Below, piece after piece: positions 58,766-64,000 of a DNA stretch of 64,000 nucleotides. Source of the DNA: Natronospira sp. Its GTDB lineage: Bacteria > Pseudomonadota > Gammaproteobacteria > Natronospirales > Natronospiraceae. The position numbers and the translations under genes were made by a program. The stretch lies in assembly GCA_003558125.1 (NCBI GenBank), contig PWMQ01000101.1:62001-126000 (forward strand), in the 5' to 3' direction. How positions within the stretch are numbered: the stretch's first letter is position 1; the number at the start of each line of letters is the position of its first letter. Below the pieces are notes generated by a model, which saw only the letters and a program-made list of their open reading frames with translations, did not search any database and was not told the DNA's origin.

Positions 58766-61033
58766 ATGACCGAAACCGTGAGCAATGGTGAGGCCAACTG
58801 GGAACGCCAGGCGCTGAAGGACTTTACCGAGAAGGCCTATCTGGACTACTCCATGTATGTGGTCCTGGACCGTGCACTGCCGCATATCGGTGATGGCCTG
58901 AAGCCGGTTCAGCGCCGCATCATCTACGCCATGTCCGAACTGGGCCTGAGCGCCGCCGCCAAGCCCAAGAAATCCGCGCGCACCATTGGCGATGTGCTGG
59001 GCAAATACCATCCCCATGGTGACTCGGCCTGTTACGAGGCCATGGTGATCATGGCCCAGCCCTTCGGCTACCGTTATCCCCTGGTGGACGGGCAGGGCAA
59101 CTGGGGTTCACCCGACGATCCCAAATCCTTCGCCGCCATGCGTTATACCGAAGCCCGTCTGGCGCCCTATGCCGGCGTCCTGCTGTCCGAGTTGGGGCAG
59201 GGCACGGTGGATTGGGGGCCGAACTTTGACGGCACCATGAGCGAGCCCGAGGTTCTGCCGGCCCGATTGCCCAATGTGCTACTCAATGGCACCACCGGTA
59301 TTGCCGTCGGCATGGCCACCGATATTCCCCCACACAATCTGCGGGAAGTGGCCACTGCCTGCGTGCGTCTGCTGGAGAACAGTCGCACTTCGCTGGAAGA
59401 GCTGTGCGAGTACGTCCAGGGCCCGGACTATCCCACCGAGGCCGAGATCATTACCTCGCGGGAGGATATCCGCAAGGTCTATGAAACCGGCAACGGCAGT
59501 ATTCGCATGCGGGCGGCCTGGAAGAAGGAAGAGGGCGAGATTGTCATCACCGGCCTGCCGCACCACACCTCCGGCAGCAAGGTGCTGGAGCAGATCGCCG
59601 AGCAGATGCGGCAGAAGAAACTGCCCCTGGTGGCGGATTTGCGGGATGAGTCGGATCACGAGAACCCGGTGCGCCTGGTGGTCGTTCCCCGCTCCAACCG
59701 GGTGGAAGCCGAAAAGCTGATGAACCATCTGTTTGCCACCACCGATCTTGAGCGCAACTACCGCGTCAATCTGAATGTGATTGGCCTGGATGGACGGCCG
59801 CGTGTACGTAATCTCAAGGAGATGCTGTCCGAGTGGCTGCAGTTCCGCATGGACACCGTCACCCGGCGTCTGCAGTTCCGCCTCGACAAGGTGACCTCCC
59901 GCCTGCATGTGCTTGAAGGTCTGCTGATTGCTTATCTCAACATTGATGAGGTGATCCAGATCATTCGCGAGGAGGACAAGCCCAAGCCGGTGTTGATGAA
60001 GCGTTTTGGTCTCTCCGATGAGCAGGCCGAAGCCATCCTGGAACTCAAGCTGCGTCACCTGGCCAGGCTTGAGGAGATGAAGATTCGGGGTGAGCAGGAC
60101 GAACTGGAAGCAGAGCGCAAGCAGCTCGAGAAGACCCTGGGGTCCAGGCAGCGACTCAAGACCCTGATCAAGAAGGAGATCCTGGCCGACGCCGAGCGCT
60201 TTGGTGATGAGCGTCGTTCGCCCATCGTCAGCCGGGGTGCCGCCAAGCCCCTGGATGAAACCGAACTGGTGCCCTCCGAGCCGGTTACCGTGGTCCTGTC
60301 ACAGCGGGGTCTGGCCAGGGCGGCCAAGGGACATGAAGTCGACCCGGAGGGGCTGAACTACAAATCCGGCGATGGTTATCAGGCCTCGGCTCAGGGTCGA
60401 AGCAACCAGTTGGCCGTGTTCATGGACAGCACCGGTCGTACCTATACCGTGCCGGCCCATACGCTGCCATCGGCGCGGGGACAGGGTGAGCCCCTGTCGG
60501 CCCGGGTCAATCCGCCGGATGGTGCCACCTTTGCCGGGGTGATGATCGGAAATGAGGATGATCGCTGGCTGCTGTGCACGGACCAGGGGCACGGTTTTGT
60601 TTGCCGTCTGGGCGAGATGTATTCCCGTAATCGCAAGGGCAAGGCCGTCCTCACCGTGCCCAAGGGTGCCAGGGTGTTACCGCCCACCCCGGTAGTGGAT
60701 CCGGCCCACGACTGGATTGCCGTGGCCGGCAGCGAGGGCCATTTCCTCACCTTCCCGCTGGAAGAGCTGCCGGAGCTGACCCGGGGCAAGGGCAACAAGC
60801 TCATGGGTATCCCGCCTAAGAAGCTCAAGACTGGCGAGGAGCGGGTGGTGGCTGCCACCGCCTTTGACGAGGCCGACACCTTGGTCCTGTTCAGTGGTCA
60901 GCGCTACAAGCGCCTTACTCCGTCGGAGCTGGATGAATACGTGGGCGAGCGAGGCCGTCGTGGCTACAAACTGCCCCAGGGCTGGCGCAAGGTGGATGCC
61001 CTGGTGCCCCAGGCGCGTCTGCCGGCCAAGTAA
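58766..61033 (+). CDS. parC: DNA topoisomerase IV subunit A
   Basis: The protein has 755 residues. The catalytic Tyr is in AMRYTEARL; the quinolone region reads [12 protein letters not shown], wild-type at the Ser and Glu that mutate in resistant strains. The C-terminal beta-pinwheel repeats follow ([16 protein letters not shown]). It forms the A2B2 enzyme with ParE. ATG follows AGGACAGGAA. Confidence 0.97.
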   Translation: MTETVSNGEANWERQALKDFTEKAYLDYSMYVVLDRALPHIGDGLKPVQRRIIYAMSELGLSAAAKPKKSARTIGDVLGKYHPHGDSACYEAMVIMAQPFGYRYPLVDGQGNWGSPDDPKSFAAMRYTEARLAPYAGVLLSELGQGTVDWGPNFDGTMSEPEVLPARLPNVLLNGTTGIAVGMATDIPPHNLREVATACVRLLENSRTSLEELCEYVQGPDYPTEAEIITSREDIRKVYETGNGSIRMRAAWKKEEGEIVITGLPHHTSGSKVLEQIAEQMRQKKLPLVADLRDESDHENPVRLVVVPRSNRVEAEKLMNHLFATTDLERNYRVNLNVIGLDGRPRVRNLKEMLSEWLQFRMDTVTRRLQFRLDKVTSRLHVLEGLLIAYLNIDEVIQIIREEDKPKPVLMKRFGLSDEQAEAILELKLRHLARLEEMKIRGEQDELEAERKQLEKTLGSRQRLKTLIKKEILADAERFGDERRSPIVSRGAAKPLDETELVPSEPVTVVLSQRGLARAAKGHEVDPEGLNYKSGDGYQASAQGRSNQLAVFMDSTGRTYTVPAHTLPSARGQGEPLSARVNPPDGATFAGVMIGNEDDRWLLCTDQGHGFVCRLGEMYSRNRKGKAVLTVPKGARVLPPTPVVDPAHDWIAVAGSEGHFLTFPLEELPELTRGKGNKLMGIPPKKLKTGEERVVAATAFDEADTLVLFSGQRYKRLTPSELDEYVGERGRRGYKLPQGWRKVDALVPQARLPAK

Positions 61034-61195
61034 GACCGCCATTGCAGAGAAAGCTGGGCCAGGGAAGGCCCAGTCGTGCCATCGCCAGCCCCCTTCCAGA
61101 ACCTTCCTGCGCCTCCATGGTCCATCCTTCTTGATAAGGCGAAGGTCGGTCCCCATATTTTTCGGCAGTGAAACTCAAACGGAGTGTTGCCAACA

Positions 61196-62074
61196 ATGAA
61201 GCGAGTCGGTCTGTTTCTGATTACCAACCTGGCCATCCTGGCTGTGCTGTTCGTGGTGGCCTCCATCCTTGGTGTGGATCGCTACCTGGACGAGCAGGGT
61301 GCGATCAATTTCCAGGCCCTGCTGATTTTTTCCTTCATTCTCGGGATGGGTGGCTCTTTCATTTCCCTGGCCATGTCCAAGTGGACTGCCAAGAAGATGA
61401 CCGGTGCCCAGGTCATCACCCAGCCCCGCAATGAAACCGAAGCCTGGCTACTGCGGGTGGTGGAAAACCAGGCCCGGCAGTGCAATATTGCCACCCCGGA
61501 AGTCGCCATTTATCCCGGTGGGGAAATGAATGCCTTTGCCACCGGCATGAACAAGAACAAGGCCCTGGTGGCTGTGAGTGTGGGCCTGTTGCGCAACATG
61601 AGCCGGGATGAAGTGGAGGCCGTGTTGGGCCATGAGGTCAGCCATGTGGCCAATGGCGACATGGTGACCCTGGCCCTGGTGCAGGGGGTGGTGAACACCT
61701 TCGTGATCTTCCTTTCCCGCATCGTCGGCCATGTGGTGGATCGGGCGGTGTTCAAGACCCAGCACGGTCATGGCCCGGGTTATTTCATCACGGCCATCAT
61801 TGCCCAGATTGTATTGGGCATCCTCGCCAGCACCATCGTGATGTGGTTCTCCCGCTACCGGGAGTTCCGGGCCGACGAAGGGGGTGCTCGCCTGGCGGGG
61901 CGGGAGAAGATGATCAGCGCTCTCAAGCGGCTGGCCAATCCGCGCAACGAAGAACTGCCCGACCAGATGGCAGCCTTTGGTATCTTCGGGCGGCCCGGTC
62001 AGGGTCTGAAGAGATTGTTCATGAGTCATCCGCCCATTGAGGAGCGCATCGAGGCACTTCAGCGGCTTCGGTAA
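61196..62074 (+). CDS. htpX: Membrane metalloprotease HtpX
   Basis: The protein has 292 residues. Zinc site HEVSH is at 146-150, the third ligand in [13 protein letters not shown]. Two N-terminal and two later membrane helices fit HtpX, which degrades damaged membrane proteins with FtsH. Start ATG 61196 follows GGAG; the TTG twelve bases earlier is unlikely. Confidence 0.96.
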   Translation: MKRVGLFLITNLAILAVLFVVASILGVDRYLDEQGAINFQALLIFSFILGMGGSFISLAMSKWTAKKMTGAQVITQPRNETEAWLLRVVENQARQCNIATPEVAIYPGGEMNAFATGMNKNKALVAVSVGLLRNMSRDEVEAVLGHEVSHVANGDMVTLALVQGVVNTFVIFLSRIVGHVVDRAVFKTQHGHGPGYFITAIIAQIVLGILASTIVMWFSRYREFRADEGGARLAGREKMISALKRLANPRNEELPDQMAAFGIFGRPGQGLKRLFMSHPPIEERIEALQRLR

Positions 62075-62080
62075 AAAAGA

Positions 62081-62103
62081 AAACGCAGCGCCAGGCTGCG
62101 TTT
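62081..62103. terminator. Hairpin after htpX
   Basis: AAACGCAGC (62081-62089) and GCTGCGTTT (62095-62103) form a perfect 9-bp stem with loop GCCAG. An A6 run precedes it, so on the minus strand it has the T-tract needed to end the FimX-like gene; on the plus strand only three T follow. Confidence 0.7.
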
Positions 62104-62163
62104 CGAGAAAGCGGCTTGGGGGCATGGAAGCCCCCGCGTCGCGCCCAGGCCGAATGCCCGGGC

Positions 62164-64000
62164 TTATTCCTGTTCTTCCATTACCACTTCCGGTTCCTGA
62201 ACGTAGTTGCCCTGAATGTAGGCGACACCCAGTTGGAAAAGGACCGCCATGGTGTTGGCGTCTTCCACTCGTTCGGCAACGGTCGTGATGTCCCGCTCCT
62301 TGGCCGCGGCAATGAATTGCTCGACTTGTTCCCGCTTGGCATCGTCGCTATCGATGCCCTGCATGAATGAGCCGTCGATCTTTAGAAAGTCCATGTCCAT
62401 GTGACTCAGAGTCTGCATGGAGTTGAGGCCGATCCCGAAATGCTCAACGGCCACGCCGCAGCCCAGGTCGCGAGCCTCTGCGGCAAAGGCCTTGCCTTCC
62501 TTGAGGCGCTTGTCCAGAGAATGCTCCGAGATTTCAAAGACCACATGCTTGGCGAGGGTATCAGACTGCTTGACCTTGCCCAGTATCCATTTCACCAGCT
62601 TCGGGTCGGCGAGAGTCTGGTGTGAAACTCTCAGGAAGAAGCGGCCGGGCTGGCCCTTTTCCATTCTTTCCTTGAGCACCTTGAGCGAGTGATCAATCAC
62701 CCAATGATCCACAAGACCAACCAGCCGCTGTCGTTCGGCAGCCGGCATGAAATCATGGGCCTGGAATTCCTCGCCTTCTTCGTCCCTGAGTTGGACCAGA
62801 ATATCGGAGAGGTCCGAATCACCACCGGTAAGGTCCGCAATGGGCTGGTAAACCAGCTGGAACAGGTCCTGCTCCACGCCGGCACGGATGCGCTTGGCCC
62901 AGGCATGATCCGAGAGCTGCCCTTCGGCATCGGTTTCCGGTGGCTCATAGACGATAACTTTGCCGCCGCCGGCCTTGCCGCCCTGGGCCACTGCTTCCAG
63001 GGCCGTGCTTAATAGCCCATCTGCGGTTTCGATCAGCTCCGACATCTCGCTGATGCCGATGGTGGCCGTCATGGCGGTGGATTGGCCACCTGCCTCGAAG
63101 ACATGCTTGGCGATGGCCTGGTTGAGAGACTCGGCCCAGCTTTTTACCGCCGCTAGATTTCCCCGTTCCAGCATGACGGCGAAGCTGGCATTCTCCAGGC
63201 GTGCCGGGAAATCACCGTCTTCAGCGTGGTTTCGGATGATCTCGGCCAGCCCCTTCAGCACATCATCGGAGGCCACGACACCAATGCGCTCCCGCACGGA
63301 ATCGAATTTGTCCGGCTGGACCACCAGCAAGGTCCGGGCCTTGTCATCATCCTGTCGGCTCTCAAAACGCTGAGTCAGAATCTGGTTGAAGTAATTGCGA
63401 TTGAACAGGCCGGTGAGGGAATCCCGGCGTTCCAGTTCTGCCAGTTGTCGTTCGTAGGCTTCCGGGTCACCGCCTTCGCTGCGAATGGCCAGCTCGACGG
63501 CCGGTTCGCCATCCATCTCAAGGCCGCGTACTTCCACGGTCAGCTCCACTTCGCCGCCATCGGCTTTACGGCCCTTGAGCGTCAGCGCTTCCGTGGGTGG
63601 CTTGCCCTTGAGGGTCTGCTTCAGGATCTTGCGAATGTCGGCCTGAGACTCCTTGCTGAAGAAGTCCATGACCGGCATGCCTTCCACATCATCGGCATCC
63701 TCATAGCCGAACAGTTCGATGTAGGCCGGGTTGGCACTGACGTGGATACCCTCCTGGATATACGCCAGGGCATCGGCCGAGTCTTCCAGAATGCCCTCGA
63801 AGCGTTCTTCATACTCGCGGAGTTGCTTGCGGGCTTCATGCAGGGCCCGGGCCTGGCCCAGTACCTCCAGCTCCCGCGAGACCACCGCCACCAGGCGTTC
63901 CGTCTTGTCCAGGGAAACCAGGTCACGGGCCCCGGTCTGGATGGCCTTGGCGACCGCTTCCTCGCTGGCTTCTTCACTGATGGCAATGACGGGAACCAGG
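62164..64000 (-). CDS. FimX-like c-di-GMP effector (PAS, degenerate GGDEF and EAL), partial
   Basis: The gene runs off the right edge; 611 codons are visible. The frame begins with LVPVIAISEEASEEAVAKAI, the end of a receiver-like domain, then a coiled coil, a PAS domain (NPAYIELFGYEDADDVEGMP), a GGDEF fold whose motif reads ARLENASFAV, and an EAL fold whose motif is ILVQLRDEEG. Catalytic residues of both are lost, as in Pseudomonas FimX, which binds c-di-GMP through its EAL domain and controls type IV pili. No pilus genes are in view. Enzyme activity is unlikely; binding is probable. Confidence 0.88.
   Translation of the reverse strand, partial: LVPVIAISEEASEEAVAKAIQTGARDLVSLDKTERLVAVVSRELEVLGQARALHEARKQLREYEERFEGILEDSADALAYIQEGIHVSANPAYIELFGYEDADDVEGMPVMDFFSKESQADIRKILKQTLKGKPPTEALTLKGRKADGGEVELTVEVRGLEMDGEPAVELAIRSEGGDPEAYERQLAELERRDSLTGLFNRNYFNQILTQRFESRQDDDKARTLLVVQPDKFDSVRERIGVVASDDVLKGLAEIIRNHAEDGDFPARLENASFAVMLERGNLAAVKSWAESLNQAIAKHVFEAGGQSTAMTATIGISEMSELIETADGLLSTALEAVAQGGKAGGGKVIVYEPPETDAEGQLSDHAWAKRIRAGVEQDLFQLVYQPIADLTGGDSDLSDILVQLRDEEGEEFQAHDFMPAAERQRLVGLVDHWVIDHSLKVLKERMEKGQPGRFFLRVSHQTLADPKLVKWILGKVKQSDTLAKHVVFEISEHSLDKRLKEGKAFAAEARDLGCGVAVEHFGIGLNSMQTLSHMDMDFLKIDGSFMQGIDSDDAKREQVEQFIAAAKERDITTVAERVEDANTMAVLFQLGVAYIQGNYVQEPEVVMEEQE

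Noticed and set aside
58766-61033. Possible quinolone-resistance substitutions in parC
   Set aside because: The region reads [12 protein letters not shown], with the sensitive-type Ser and Glu in place.

Overview
The window is a 64 kb stretch of GC-rich gammaproteobacterial chromosome. The evidence is the gene set and its synteny: a 1296-residue PurL, a glyA-nrdR-ribD-ribE-ribBX-ribH-nusB-thiL-pgpA block, xseB-ispA-dxs with folE2, parE and parC, a DUF1820 gene, EttA and a FimX-like protein. The style resembles Chromatiales and related halophilic or alkaliphilic lineages, but I cannot name a genus. The complete hut pathway points to a heterotroph that uses amino acids. I see no phage, integrase, insertion sequence, CRISPR array, rRNA or tRNA.

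Layout. 1-5.2 kb is a sensory and stress region: the start of a globin-coupled sensor (cut by the window edge), two divergent universal stress genes with an FNR/Anr-type site between them, and a large propeller-GGDEF diguanylate cyclase. 5.3-10.4 kb holds DUF1820, a YycJ-like metallo-hydrolase and purL. 10.5-12.9 kb is a BlaI/BlaR1-like pair whose membrane protease carries a TonB C-terminal domain. 13-24.3 kb is dominated by histidine utilisation. hutU stands alone. hutI-hutH-(TonB-dependent receptor) diverges from hutF-hutG across only 36 bp. A WaaP-like kinase and an ICMT-like methyltransferase are inserted in the region.

24.3-35.4 kb is mixed: two lipoproteins, ferredoxin-NADP reductase, a small outer membrane protein, ettA, a RimB-RimK-AstE/AspA-like cluster that could write and erase glutamate tails, a histone-deacetylase-family amidohydrolase, a membrane protein and a SelO AMPylase. 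35.8-45 kb is one long run of plus-strand genes from glyA to a Ser/Thr kinase with a cyclic-nucleotide-binding-like domain. It makes riboflavin and supplies one-carbon, thiamine and phospholipid enzymes. 45.3-49.9 kb (minus strand) carries arfB, folE2, dxs, ispA and xseB. 50-56.3 kb is a TetR-regulated RND efflux operon. 56.5-62 kb has parE, parC and htpX. The window ends inside a FimX-like gene with degenerate GGDEF and EAL motifs.

Between genes, four separate long inverted-repeat elements stand out (15.4-15.8, 29.3-29.5, 45.0-45.3 and 58.5-58.7 kb). The first is a 419-bp quasi-palindrome built from four REP units around a 27-bp hairpin, and the same REP family recurs in the third. With the FNR-type sites, the rim cluster and the kinase fusion, these are the least ordinary parts of the window.
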